64,000 bases of DNA, from contig NZ_FNFU01000011.1 of the NCBI RefSeq assembly GCF_900101115.1, positions 1 through 64,000 of the forward strand. The letters are read 5' to 3'. Shown here in pieces: positions 52,807 to 62,127 of the stretch; positions within the stretch are counted from its first letter, which is position 1; the number at the start of each line of letters is the position of its first letter. The notes under the pieces are model-generated. The model worked only from the letters and a program-made list of their open reading frames with translations. It was not told where the DNA came from and did not search any database. Made by a program: the position numbers and the translations under genes. Origin of the DNA: Cryobacterium psychrotolerans. GTDB taxonomy: Bacteria > Actinomycetota > Actinomycetes > Actinomycetales > Microbacteriaceae.

Positions 52807-54873
52807 TTAGTTGAGGCCGCGGCGGTCGAGCAGGGGCTGGATGATCGCGTCGCGGCCGCGGAAGTCGCGGTAGGCCTCCAGGGGGTCCATCCGGCCGCCC
52901 ACGCCGAGCAGGCGGTCGCGGAAGCGGTCGCCGTTCTCCCGGGTGAGGCCGCCGTTCTCGGTGAACCAGTCGACCGTGTCCGCGTCGAGCACCTCGCTCC
53001 AGATGTACGAATAGTAGCCGGCGTCGTAGCCGCCGGAGAAGGTGTGCGCGAAGTACGTGCTGGCGTACCGGGTGGGCACGAGCGGGTTGTCGAGGCCGAC
53101 GGCGGCGAGGGCGGATGCCTCGAACTCGGCAACATCCGTCACCACCGCGTCCGCGTCGATCCGGTGCCACGCCTGGTCGAGCAGGGCCGCGGCGAGGTAC
53201 TCACTGGTGGAGAAACCCTCGTTGAACGTGGACGAGGCGTGGATCCGGTCGACCAGGTCCTGCGGCATCGGCTCACCGGTTTCGTGGTGGCGGGCGTAGT
53301 TCGCCAGCACCTCCGGCTGGAGCATCCACATCTCGTTGACCTGGCTCGGGAACTCGACGAAGTCGCGGTACACATTCGTGCCGGAGAATTTCGGGTAGGT
53401 CACCTGGGCGAACAACCCGTGCAGCGCGTGCCCGAATTCGTGGAAGAGGGTGTTCACCTCGTCGAAGCTGAGCAGCGTGGGCTCGCCGGCGGTGGGCTTG
53501 GCGATGTTCATGTTGTTGCAGACGACGGTGGGCGTTTCGAGCAGCGCCGACTGGGAGATGAGCGGGTTCATCCAGGCCCCGCCGCGCTTCGAATCGCGGG
53601 TGTAGAAGTCGCCGATGTACAGGCCGACGGGGGAGCCGTCCTCGTCGGAGACCTCGAAGACCCGGGCGTCCGGGTGCCAGGCGACGAGGTCGGGGCGCGG
53701 AGTGAAGGTCACGCCGTAGAGCCGGGTGGCCGCGTGGAAGACGCCGTCCTGCAGCACCCGCTCGAGCTCGAAGTAGGGGCGCATGGCGGCGGTGTCCACG
53801 TCGAACGTGGCCTGGCGCACCTTCTCGGTGTAGAACGCCCAGTCCCAGGCGGCGAGCTCGAACCCCTCGCCGGAGCCGTCGATGATCTTCTGCAGCTCGG
53901 CCTGTTCGGCCCGCGCGTTCCGCGCCGCGGCCGGGGCGAGGCGTCCGAGCATCTCGGCCACGGCATCCGGATTCTTCGCGGTCTCGTCGGCCGTGACGAA
54001 GGCCGCGTGGCTGTCGAAGCCGAGCAACCTCGCCCGCTCGGCGCGCAGGCGCGAGATCTCCAGGACAAGTTCGCGGTTGTCGTGCGCGCCGCCACGGATG
54101 CCGCGGGCCGCGGAGGCCGACAGCAGCCGCTCCCGAACCTCCCGGTTGGTCAGGCTCGCCAGGTACGGGTGCGAGGTCGGGAGCACGAGGCTGATCAGGT
54201 AGCCGTTCAGCCGCCGCTCCTTCGCGGCCTCGGCGGCGGCCGAGATCTCCCCGGCCGCGAGGCCGTCCAGCTGGGCGACATCGTCGATCAGCACGGCGAG
54301 TTCGTTGGTGTCGGCCAGGAGGTTCTTCTCGAAGCGCGTCGTCAGCGTCGAGAGGCGCTTGTTGAAGTCGCGCAGCGCGGCCTTGTCCTCGTCGGACAAG
54401 CCGGCCCCGGAGAGGGTGAACTCGGTGTGGTACCGCTCGACCAGGTACAGCGATTCGGCGTCCCGGCCCAGCTCTTCGCGCTGCGCGTGCACGGACGCGA
54501 TCCGGGCATAGAGCCCGGGGTCGAGCCGGATGGCGTCCTCGTGCGCCGCGAGAAGGGGCGCGAGTTCCTCCTCGAGCGCGTTGGTGAAGTCGTTGGAGTC
54601 GGAGGAACTCTTGTTGAAGAACACCGCGGCGACGCGCTGGAGCGTCTGCCCGCTGCGCTCGAGCGGCAGCAGCGTGTTCTCAAAGGTCGGCTCGTCGGGG
54701 TTGGACACGATCAGCGCGATCTCGGCGAGCTGCTCCGCGATGCCGTGGTCGAACGCCTCGCGGTAATGCTCGTCGCGGATGTCGGCAAAGGGCGGCAGCT
54801 GGTAGGGGAGCGTGCTCGGAGCAAGAAAGGGGTTCACGGAGGAGTTCACGGAGGAGTTCACGGAGTCAGCCAT
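52807..54873 (-). CDS. M3 family oligopeptidase (Dcp/thimet type)
   Basis: 688-residue cytosolic metallopeptidase. The zinc site HEFGHALHGLF is around 465, followed by the third ligand region and the M3 signature (NTLFHEFGHALHGL). The N-terminal domain (PYQLPPFADIRDEHYREAF, LERSGQTLQRVAAVF) is typical of peptidyl-dipeptidase Dcp. It degrades oligopeptides released by Clp or other proteases. The 5' end has the tandem codons GTG AAC TCC TCC (giving NSSVNSSVN), so a start slightly downstream is possible. TAGGGT lies 6 nt before the ATG. Confidence 0.93.
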   Translation of the reverse strand: MADSVNSSVNSSVNPFLAPSTLPYQLPPFADIRDEHYREAFDHGIAEQLAEIALIVSNPDEPTFENTLLPLERSGQTLQRVAAVFFNKSSSDSNDFTNALEEELAPLLAAHEDAIRLDPGLYARIASVHAQREELGRDAESLYLVERYHTEFTLSGAGLSDEDKAALRDFNKRLSTLTTRFEKNLLADTNELAVLIDDVAQLDGLAAGEISAAAEAAKERRLNGYLISLVLPTSHPYLASLTNREVRERLLSASAARGIRGGAHDNRELVLEISRLRAERARLLGFDSHAAFVTADETAKNPDAVAEMLGRLAPAAARNARAEQAELQKIIDGSGEGFELAAWDWAFYTEKVRQATFDVDTAAMRPYFELERVLQDGVFHAATRLYGVTFTPRPDLVAWHPDARVFEVSDEDGSPVGLYIGDFYTRDSKRGGAWMNPLISQSALLETPTVVCNNMNIAKPTAGEPTLLSFDEVNTLFHEFGHALHGLFAQVTYPKFSGTNVYRDFVEFPSQVNEMWMLQPEVLANYARHHETGEPMPQDLVDRIHASSTFNEGFSTSEYLAAALLDQAWHRIDADAVVTDVAEFEASALAAVGLDNPLVPTRYASTYFAHTFSGGYDAGYYSYIWSEVLDADTVDWFTENGGLTRENGDRFRDRLLGVGGRMDPLEAYRDFRGRDAIIQPLLDRRGLN

Positions 54874-54915
54874 GCGACCACCCTAGTTGGGCCGCCAGTT
54901 GAGTAGGCTCGGGTC
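54874..54915. promoter_or_regulatory. Divergent leaderless promoters
   Basis: TAGGGT (54880-54885, minus) and TAGGCT (54904-54909, plus) each end 6 nt before their start codons, in a 42-bp gap between the M3 peptidase and the methyltransferase gene. Each has room for only one polymerase at a time. Confidence 0.6.
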
Positions 54916-55749
54916 ATGACCGACTCGCCCGAACGCCCGGAAACGGCGCCGCGAGACCAATACACTCATGGCCACCACGAGAGCGTGCTGCGCTCGCACA
55001 CCTGGCGCACGGTGGCGAATTCCGCTGCGTACCTCATCCCGCACCTGGAATCCGGCCTGACCCTGCTCGATGTGGGCTGCGGCCCCGGCACGATCACGGT
55101 CGACCTGGCCCGCAGGCTGGCCCCCGGCCGGGTCGTCGGCGTCGACGCGTCGGCGGAGATCATCGAGCATGCCGCCGGCCTCGCCTTCGACAAGGGCGTG
55201 CGCAACGCGGGTTTCCAGGTCGGCGACGTCTACTCGCTCGACTTCCCCGATGAGTCCTTCGACATCGTGCACGCTCACCAGGTGATCCAGCACGTCGCGA
55301 ACCCGGTCGCCGCCATGCGCGAGATACGCCGGGTGCTCCGGCCCGGCGGAGTCTTCGCTGCCCGGGACGTCGACTACGGGGGAGTGATGTACTACCCCAA
55401 ACTGCAGGGGCTGTCGGAGTGGATGACGGTCTACCGCGACGTGCACTACTGGAACGGCGGCGACCCGGACGCCGGGCGCGCGCTGAAGGCATGGGCCCGC
55501 CTGGCCGGATTCTCCGCCGTGGAGAGCAGCGCCTCGATCTGGTGTTTCGCCAACGCGATCGAACGCGAGTGGTGGGGCGAATCCTGGGCGGTGCGGGCGA
55601 CCGAATCGAGCTTCGCGACCCACGCGATCGAGGCCGGCGTGGCCGACCTCACCGAATTGCGGGCGATGGCGGCCGCCTGGCGCCAGTGGGCGGCGGACCC
55701 GGACGGCTGGTTCGGCATGCCGCACGGCGAGATCATCGCGCGCAAGTAA
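54916..55749 (+). CDS. Class I SAM-dependent methyltransferase
   Basis: 277-residue soluble methyltransferase. The SAM-binding motif I is LLDVGCGPGTITVDLA (about 51-66), with VVGVDASAEII after it and the post-motif region FDIVHAHQVIQHVANPV. The shape is of the Methyltransf_11/25 type. It leads a likely operon with the AMP-ligase (8 bp later) and the thiolase, hinting at modification of an acyl-CoA-derived or lipid product. ATG is 6 nt after TAGGCT. Substrate unknown. Confidence 0.85.
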   Translation: MTDSPERPETAPRDQYTHGHHESVLRSHTWRTVANSAAYLIPHLESGLTLLDVGCGPGTITVDLARRLAPGRVVGVDASAEIIEHAAGLAFDKGVRNAGFQVGDVYSLDFPDESFDIVHAHQVIQHVANPVAAMREIRRVLRPGGVFAARDVDYGGVMYYPKLQGLSEWMTVYRDVHYWNGGDPDAGRALKAWARLAGFSAVESSASIWCFANAIEREWWGESWAVRATESSFATHAIEAGVADLTELRAMAAAWRQWAADPDGWFGMPHGEIIARK

Positions 55750-55757
55750 CGGACACC

Positions 55758-57197
55758 ATGCCCTTCGTCGATCGGCTCGAATACTGGGCGCGGGTGCAGC
55801 CCGACGCCACCGCCGTAGAGGTGGCCGGTGACCGCCTCAGCTTCGCCGAGCTGCGCGACCGGGCGGCATCCCTCGTCGCTGCCGCCGGTGAGAACCCGGC
55901 GCTCACCGCACTCTGCCTGCCCAACGGGACCGAGTTCGTCGTGCGCTTCGCGGCCGCCGTGGCCGGCAGCGGAGTCTGCGCCGTGCTGGACCCCGGCTGG
56001 CCGGATGCCCAGCGCGCGGCCGTCGAGGAGCGCCTGCGTGAGTTCCGCCCGGGGCCGCCGCCCGCCGACACCGGTACCGCCGACGCCGGTACTTCCAGCA
56101 CCGAGCTCGCGGACGGCCCCGCCGACTCCGTCTTCCTGCTCGGCTTCACCTCCGGCACGACCTCCCTGCCCAAGGCCTTCACCCGCTCCCGCCGTTCCTG
56201 GCAGCGCTCCTTCGAACACGGCACAGCGTTCTTCGGCCTCACCCGTGCCGACCGCACGCTGGCTCCCGGTCCGCTCTCGTCCAGCCTCACCCTCTTCGCC
56301 CTGGCCGAATCCCTGCACACCGGGGCCGCGTTCTTCGCCCTGCCGAGCTTTGACGTCGGAGCCGCCGTCGCCTGCGTCACCGCCCGAAGGATCACCCGGA
56401 TCGTGTCGGCGCCGGCCGCCCTGCGCCTGATCAGCGAGCGAGCCGTCGCCGCCGGCGCAGACGGAACAACACTCACCGGTATCGTCAGCGCCGGCGCGAA
56501 ACTGGACGCCGCCACACTGGCCCTGGTGCGACGCTGGGCCCCGAACGCGACCGTCTTCGAGTACTACGGCGCCGCCGAGCTCAGCTTCGTCAGCGCCTCG
56601 GCGCTCCTCCCCGGCGACGAGCCCGATCCGTCGGCCACCGCCGTCGGTCGCGCCCTCCCCGGCGTCGGCATCCGCATTCGCGATGACGAGGGCCGCGAGC
56701 TGCCCGAGGGGGAACCGGGCACGATCTCCGTGCGCAGCCCGCTGGTCAGCGACGGTTACGCCTGGGGAGATGACGGGGAGGCCTTCCGGCGGGACGGCGA
56801 CTGGTGCACCGTCGGCGACCAGGGGTTCCTGGACGCGGACGCCGTGCTGCACCACCTGGGCCGCCGCGCCGACATGGTCGTCACCTCCGGCCACAACGTG
56901 TACCCGCACGAGGTCGAAGCGGCCCTGCAGGATGTCCCCGGCGTGCGCACGATCATCGTGACCGGCATCCCCGACCGGCACAGGGGAAGCAAGCTGGTGG
57001 CCGCGGTGATTGGCGGCGACGAGACGGATGCTGCCGGCCTCCGGACGGCCGCCGCCTCCCTGCTCGCCGCGCCCAAGCGCCCCCGCGCCTGGTTCTCCCT
57101 CGCCGAAGCGCCGGTCACCGCCGCCGGCAAGATCAGCCGCCGCATGCTCAGCGACTGGATCGCGGAAGGGGACGACCGTGTCCGGCCTCTCCGGTAG
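55758..57197 (+). CDS. AMP-binding acyl-CoA synthetase-like enzyme
   Basis: 479-residue adenylate-forming enzyme, shorter than typical fatty-acid ligases. Core motifs are LLGFTSGTTSLPKAFTRS (A3), the FEYYGAAELSF segment (A5), GDQGFLDAD (A7), RRADMVVTSGHNVYPHEVEA (A8) and TAAGKISRR with the catalytic Lys (A10). It should activate a carboxylic acid as an acyl-AMP and transfer it to CoA. The start at 55758 places the natural MPFVDRLEYWARVQPD; the open frame upstream is a shadow. The thiolase gene overlaps its last 20 nt. Confidence 0.88.
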   Translation: MPFVDRLEYWARVQPDATAVEVAGDRLSFAELRDRAASLVAAAGENPALTALCLPNGTEFVVRFAAAVAGSGVCAVLDPGWPDAQRAAVEERLREFRPGPPPADTGTADAGTSSTELADGPADSVFLLGFTSGTTSLPKAFTRSRRSWQRSFEHGTAFFGLTRADRTLAPGPLSSSLTLFALAESLHTGAAFFALPSFDVGAAVACVTARRITRIVSAPAALRLISERAVAAGADGTTLTGIVSAGAKLDAATLALVRRWAPNATVFEYYGAAELSFVSASALLPGDEPDPSATAVGRALPGVGIRIRDDEGRELPEGEPGTISVRSPLVSDGYAWGDDGEAFRRDGDWCTVGDQGFLDADAVLHHLGRRADMVVTSGHNVYPHEVEAALQDVPGVRTIIVTGIPDRHRGSKLVAAVIGGDETDAAGLRTAAASLLAAPKRPRAWFSLAEAPVTAAGKISRRMLSDWIAEGDDRVRPLR

Positions 57198-58533
57198 CGG
57201 CGGCGACGGCGCGCCCGCCGGCGTGCACGACACCGACGCGCGGGCAGTACGCCGCAACGCGGGTGATGCGCCGCCCGCGCAACGGCGCGCCGCCCGCGCA
57301 GCTGGAAACCTCACCGGCGCGGCCCTCACCGGCGCGGCCCTCACCGGCGCGGCCGCGAGCGGCGCGGACCGGGAGCCGGTGGTCGTGCTCGGCCGACGCA
57401 CCGCTTTCGCACGCCGGAACGGCGTCTTCGGGCGAATTCTCGCCGACGAGCTGCTCTCCCCCGTGCTCTCGGCCGTGGTCGCCGCTGTCGGCATCCCGGC
57501 GGCCGACATCGACGACGTCATCATCGGCAACGCGGTGGGCGGCGGCGGCAACGTGGCCCGGCTGGCCGCCCTCGCGGCCGGGCTGCCGTCCCGCGTGCCC
57601 GGCATGACCATCGACCGGCAGTGCGGCTCGGGACTGGAGGCCATCGTGCTGGCCTGCCGGCTCGTGGCGTCCGGCGCGGGCAGTGCCTATCTGGCCGGCG
57701 GCGTGGAGAGCTGCAGCACGGCGCCGCTGCGTGCGCACCGGCTGACCTCGACGCCGGGGCATGCGGATTTCTTCGATCGGGTGCGCTTTTCTCCCGACGA
57801 GGTGGGCGACCCCGACATGGGCGTCGCCGCCGAGAACGTCGCCGACCGGTTCGGCATCACCCGGGAGCGCCAGGACGCGTACGCGCTGCGCAGCCACCGG
57901 CTGGCCGGCGTCGCCCAGGACACGGGCGCCCTGGCCGGCGAGATCGTTCCGGTGCACGCGGAGGCCGGCCTGGTCTCGGCCGACGAGGGTCCCCGGCGCT
58001 CGCTCACGGCCGAGCTGCTGCGCCGATTCCCGCCCGTATTCCGGCCGGGCGGCACCGTGACCGCCGGCAATTCCTGCGCCGATGCCGACGGCGCCGTCGT
58101 GGTGCTGGTCACCAGCAGGAGGGTCGCCGACAGCCTCGGGCTGACCGGCTACCTTCGCTTTGTCGACTCGGCGGTGACCGGCACGGACCCGAACCACCTC
58201 GGCATCGCCGGCGCCGAAGCCGCCCGGCTCGTCCTGGACCGGCAGAATGTCGCGAGTGCGGACCTGGCCCGGATCGAATTCAACGAGGCATTCGCGGCCC
58301 AGGTGCTCGCCTCGATGGACATCCTCGGCATCCCGGAGGAGCGCGCCAATCTCCAGGGCGGCGCGCTGGCCGTGGGGCACCCCTTCGGCGCGAGCGGCGC
58401 CCTGCTCGTGCTCAGGCTCCTCACGCAGGGTCGGGCATCCGGCCGGGCAGGCGAGCTGTCGCTGTCGGCCGTGAGCATTGCCGGCGGACTCGGTGTCGCG
58501 GCGCTCTGGCGGTGGGACGGCACCGCGCGATAA
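57178..58533 (+). CDS. Thiolase family protein lacking the second cysteine
   Basis: 451-residue protein of the thiolase superfamily. The N-terminal 60 residues are Ala/Gly/Arg-rich with an ALTGA tandem repeat from a 15-bp DNA repeat (57310-57358). The nucleophile is C149 in DRQCGSGLEA, the oxyanion region is GNSCADADGA and the His is in AVGHPFGASGA. The second Cys expected in CxGGG near the end is Ser433 (SIAGGLG). It may cleave or condense 3-oxoacyl-CoA poorly or on an atypical substrate. Starts with GTG preceded by GGAAGGGG, overlapping the ligase gene. Confidence 0.87.
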   Translation: MSGLSGSGGDGAPAGVHDTDARAVRRNAGDAPPAQRRAARAAGNLTGAALTGAALTGAAASGADREPVVVLGRRTAFARRNGVFGRILADELLSPVLSAVVAAVGIPAADIDDVIIGNAVGGGGNVARLAALAAGLPSRVPGMTIDRQCGSGLEAIVLACRLVASGAGSAYLAGGVESCSTAPLRAHRLTSTPGHADFFDRVRFSPDEVGDPDMGVAAENVADRFGITRERQDAYALRSHRLAGVAQDTGALAGEIVPVHAEAGLVSADEGPRRSLTAELLRRFPPVFRPGGTVTAGNSCADADGAVVVLVTSRRVADSLGLTGYLRFVDSAVTGTDPNHLGIAGAEAARLVLDRQNVASADLARIEFNEAFAAQVLASMDILGIPEERANLQGGALAVGHPFGASGALLVLRLLTQGRASGRAGELSLSAVSIAGGLGVAALWRWDGTAR

Positions 58534-58646
58534 CGTGCTGGCAGGGACGTCGCCGGGGAAAGGGCACACTCATCGACAGCCTGGTCATGCTGATCGGCCT
58601 CATGGGCGCCCTGGGTGCCACGGCTGCGTCCCGGTATTCGAAAGTG

Positions 58647-58913
58647 CTAGATCCAGTCCTCGTCGTCTTCGACGGGGCCGACGGGCTGGGTGATGGTGGC
58701 GCTGTCTTCCCCCGGGTTGTACCGGATGACCGTGCCGTCGTCGAGCTCGATCACGGGCTTGCTCTCCAGCCAGGTCAGCGTCCAGCGCCAGGTCCCGGTT
58801 TCCTCGCCGACCGCGACGAGTTCCTCCTCGACCGCCTTGACGGCGATTTCCACGACGTGGGGGAGGCCGGCGGGCACCGGGGCGCCGACGGACCAGCGTG
58901 TTCCAAGTTGCAT
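58647..58913 (-). CDS. Small hypothetical protein
   Basis: 88-residue cytosolic protein starting MQLGTRWSVGAPVPAGLP and ending VEDDEDWI. It has a WRWTLTWLESKPVIELDDGT stretch and is rich in Val and acidic residues, without recognisable motif. A longer frame upstream is a shadow of the acetyltransferase gene. Located 8 bp after the stop of that gene on the same strand, so probably part of the same transcript. Confidence 0.6.
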   Translation of the reverse strand: MQLGTRWSVGAPVPAGLPHVVEIAVKAVEEELVAVGEETGTWRWTLTWLESKPVIELDDGTVIRYNPGEDSATITQPVGPVEDDEDWI

Positions 58914-58921
58914 GAGCCGGC

Positions 58922-59368
58922 CTAGAGCTCGATCTCGTAGGTGACCCAGCTGGTGCGGGTGGCGACATCGTCGTAGAGCTTCTGCGCGGACTTGTTGTCC
59001 GCTGCGGTGAGCCACTGCAGCTGCTTGAGGTGGTGCTCGCCGGCGTAGGTCTTCGAGAATTCGATCAGGGCCTTGCCCACGCCGGCTCCGCGCTTGCCGG
59101 AGACGACGAAGAGATCGTCGAGGAACAGGCCCCGGTCTGCGGTCAGCGTGCGAGGGTAGGCGCGGTAGTGGGCGAAACCGATGAACTCGCCCTCGTCGTT
59201 GAGGGCGACGGCGCCCGTCAGGTCGTGGCCCTTGTCGATGATCCAGCTCCACACGCGCAGGGCCTTTTCGTCAGTCAGTTCGCTCTTGTAGAACTCGCTG
59301 TACCCCTCGAAGAGTCCCAGCCAGGAAAAGAAATCCTTGTCGCCAAGCGGTCGTACCTGAACAGACAT
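58922..59368 (-). CDS. GNAT family N-acetyltransferase
   Basis: 148-residue acetyltransferase. The N-terminal QVRPLGDKDFFSWLGLF is followed by the acetyl-CoA site in LDDLFVVSGKRGAGVGKALIE and the C-terminal NKSAQKLYDDVATRTSW. An AAGGAGAA site precedes the ATG at 59368; the frame is open upstream without signals. It ends near the small gene and begins 10 bp after the valS stop, suggesting a valS-acetyltransferase-small protein operon. Substrate unknown. Confidence 0.88.
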   Translation of the reverse strand: MSVQVRPLGDKDFFSWLGLFEGYSEFYKSELTDEKALRVWSWIIDKGHDLTGAVALNDEGEFIGFAHYRAYPRTLTADRGLFLDDLFVVSGKRGAGVGKALIEFSKTYAGEHHLKQLQWLTAADNKSAQKLYDDVATRTSWVTYEIEL

Positions 59369-59378
59369 CCGGTTCTCC

Positions 59379-61961
59379 TTAACTTTCTGACACCGTGGCA
59401 AGCACGATACTAGTGACAGCCAGTTCGCTGCCTTCCACAAACGTCAACTCCGCAATGCGTCCCACCGCCTGAAGATCAGCGGCGGCCTGCGTGAGCAGCC
59501 CGACGTGCGAGGCGATTCCACTAATTACAGCAGATGACACGGCAGTTTTCTGCGAAGCCTTCGCATCGGTCTTTGCGCGCCGGATTCCGGTGAGGGCTCG
59601 GCTGGCCAGATCGAGCAGGGCGGGGTCGCCCGCCTCGGGCGTGGCGAGCTCGTCGGCGGTCGGCCAGGATGCCCGGTGAACCGAGCCGTCGTTGGACCAG
59701 GACCAGGCCTCCTCGGTGGCGAAGGGCACAAACGGGGCGAACAGTCGCAGCAGCGTCGACAGGGCCGTGCGGAGGGCGGCGACGGCCGAGGCCTGGGCCG
59801 GGCCCGTCTCGCCGTAGGCGCGTTCCTTGACCAGCTCGAGGTAGTCGTCGCAGAAGGTCCAGAAGAAGCTTTCGCTGGTCTCCAGCGCCCGCGCGTGGTC
59901 GTAGTTGTCGAAAGCGGTGCTCGACTGGGTGACGACGGCGGCGAGGCCGGCGAGCATGCTCCGGTCGATCGGTTCGGTCACCGGAGCGTCGGCCGCGCCC
60001 TCGAAGCTGAGAATGAACTTGGACGCGTTCAGGATCTTGATCGCCAGGCGGCGGCCGATCTTGATCTGGGTCGGGTTCATCGGGTCGAACGCGGCATCGG
60101 TACCGAGCCTTGAGGATGCCGCCCAGTAGCGCACCGCGTCCGAGCCGTGCTGCTCGAGCATCCCGGCCGGGGTGACCACGTTGCCCTTGGACTTGGACAT
60201 CTTCTTGCGGTCGGGGTCGACGATGAAGCCGGACAGCGCGGCGTGCTTCCACGGCGACATCCCGTGCTCGAGCTCGGAGCGCAGCAGGGTGGAGAAGAGC
60301 CAGGTGCGGATGATGTCCTGGCCCTGCGGGCGCAGTGAGAACGGGTAGACCAGGTCGAACAGCTCGGGGTCGCGCTCCCAGCCGCCGGCCAGTTGCGGCG
60401 TGAGCGACGAGGTGGCCCAGGTATCCATCACGTCGACCTCGCCGACGAAACCGCCGGCCTGGCCGCGCTGGTCGGCCGCGTAGCCGGGGGCGGCCTCGGA
60501 GGATGGGTCGACCGGGAGCATCTCGCGGGTGGCGAGGATCGGGGCGTCGAAGACCGGGTTCGCGTCGGCATCCAGCGGGTACCAGACGGGGAGGGGGACG
60601 CCGAAGAAGCGCTGCCGGGAGATGAGCCAGTCGCCGGTGAGGCCGTTGACCCAGTTTTCGTAGCGCACCCGCATGAATTCGGGGTGCCATTCGAGGTCGT
60701 TGCCGTGGGAGAGCAGGCGTGCCCGGAGCTTCTCGTCGCGGGCGCCGTTGCGGATGTACCACTGGCGGGTGGAGACGATCTCGAGGGGCTTGTCGCCCTT
60801 CTCGAAGAACTTGACCGCGTGCACGATCGGCCTGGGTTCGCCGATGAGGTCGCCGCTCGCGCGGAGCAGCTCGACGACGGCCTGCTTGGCCGAGAACACG
60901 GTCTTGCCGGCGAGCTGCGCGTACGCGGCCTGGCCCGCTTCGGAGACGATGGCCTCGGGAACCTCGGCGATGATCCGGCCGTCGAAGCCCATGATGGCCC
61001 GGTTGGGCAGGTCGAGTTCGCGCCACCAGACGACGTCGGTGACGTCGCCGAAGGTGCAGATCATCGCGATTCCGCTGCCCTTGTCCTTCTGCGCGAGGTG
61101 GTGCGCGAGAACGGGCACCTCGACGTCGAAGAGCGGGGTGCGCACGCTCGTGCCGAACAAGTGCTTGTAGCGCTCGTCATCCGGATGCGCCACCAGGGCG
61201 ACGCAGGCCGGGAGGAGCTCGGGGCGCGTGGTCTCGATCTCGATGGTGGAGCCATCCGGCTTCAGGAAGGAGACCCGGTGGTACGCGGCCGGCACCTCCT
61301 TGTCCTCGAGCTCGGCCTGGGCGACGGCCGTGCGGAAGGTGACATCCCAGAGCGTGGGCGCCATAGCCTGGTAGGCCTCGCCGCGCTCGACGTTGCCGAG
61401 GAACGCCGACTGCGAGGTGACCAGCGAGTCCGGGCCGATCGTTCGGTAGGTCTGGGTCCAGTCAACGCTCAGGCCGAGGGTGCGCCAGAGCGCCTCGAAC
61501 TGCTTCTCGTCTTCGATCGTGAGTCGCTCGCACAGCTCGATGAAGTTACGGCGGCTGATCGGCAGCTGGTCGGCGGCCTTGGTGCTCTTGCCGTCGCCGC
61601 CCTCGAAGGGGGCGACGAAGTCGGGGCTGTAGTGCAGCGAGGGGTCGCAGCGCACGCCGTAGTAGTTCTGCACGCGCCGTTCGGTGGGCAGGCCGTTGTC
61701 GTCCCAGCCCATCGGGTAGAAGACGCTCTTGCCGCGCATGCGCTGGAACCGGGCGATGACATCCGTGTGCGTGTACGAGAAGACGTGGCCGATGTGCAAC
61801 GACCCGGAGGCGGTCGGCGGCGGGGTGTCAATCGAGTAGATGTTCTCGCGGGTCGAAGACGACCGGTCGAAGCGGTAGGTGCCTGCCTCTTCCCAGCTGC
61901 CGCCCCATTTTGCTTCGAGCCCTTCGAGGGCCGGCTTGTCCGGAACGCTGGCGATGGGCAT
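59379..61961 (-). CDS. valS: Valine-tRNA ligase
   Basis: 860-residue class Ia aminoacyl-tRNA synthetase. The HIGH motif is LHIGH at 56-59 (PPPTASGSLHIGHVF), the CP1 editing domain is intact, the KMSKS loop is KKMSKSKGNVVTP and the anticodon-binding domain follows. It charges tRNA-Val with valine and edits Thr. The ATG at 61961 is preceded by CGGAGAACC; an earlier one at 62012 adds 17 residues without support. Length agrees with actinobacterial ValRS. Confidence 0.95.
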   Translation of the reverse strand: MPIASVPDKPALEGLEAKWGGSWEEAGTYRFDRSSSTRENIYSIDTPPPTASGSLHIGHVFSYTHTDVIARFQRMRGKSVFYPMGWDDNGLPTERRVQNYYGVRCDPSLHYSPDFVAPFEGGDGKSTKAADQLPISRRNFIELCERLTIEDEKQFEALWRTLGLSVDWTQTYRTIGPDSLVTSQSAFLGNVERGEAYQAMAPTLWDVTFRTAVAQAELEDKEVPAAYHRVSFLKPDGSTIEIETTRPELLPACVALVAHPDDERYKHLFGTSVRTPLFDVEVPVLAHHLAQKDKGSGIAMICTFGDVTDVVWWRELDLPNRAIMGFDGRIIAEVPEAIVSEAGQAAYAQLAGKTVFSAKQAVVELLRASGDLIGEPRPIVHAVKFFEKGDKPLEIVSTRQWYIRNGARDEKLRARLLSHGNDLEWHPEFMRVRYENWVNGLTGDWLISRQRFFGVPLPVWYPLDADANPVFDAPILATREMLPVDPSSEAAPGYAADQRGQAGGFVGEVDVMDTWATSSLTPQLAGGWERDPELFDLVYPFSLRPQGQDIIRTWLFSTLLRSELEHGMSPWKHAALSGFIVDPDRKKMSKSKGNVVTPAGMLEQHGSDAVRYWAASSRLGTDAAFDPMNPTQIKIGRRLAIKILNASKFILSFEGAADAPVTEPIDRSMLAGLAAVVTQSSTAFDNYDHARALETSESFFWTFCDDYLELVKERAYGETGPAQASAVAALRTALSTLLRLFAPFVPFATEEAWSWSNDGSVHRASWPTADELATPEAGDPALLDLASRALTGIRRAKTDAKASQKTAVSSAVISGIASHVGLLTQAAADLQAVGRIAELTFVEGSELAVTSIVLATVSES

Positions 61962-62055
61962 GGTTCTCCGATTCGATCTGTGCGGCACCGTGTCGATGGT
62001 GAAGTGCCTCAAAAGCTGGGACGTTCCCAGTCCTCCAATCTAAGCCCATCCCACC

Positions 62056-62120
62056 CCCGCGAAACCGCAGTTGTGCGCGCTAAACGGCACGAATAACGCG
62101 CACGAGTGCGGTTTCGCGGG
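62056..62120. repeat. Long inverted repeat, family A, copy 4 (two mismatches)
   Basis: 24-nt arms (62056-62079 and 62097-62120) matched at 22 positions, with loop CTAAACGGCACGAATAA. It lies 8 nt past the stop of the leftward ABC gene and 95 bp before the valS start. Confidence 0.88.
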
Positions 62121-62127
62121 AAGAAAG

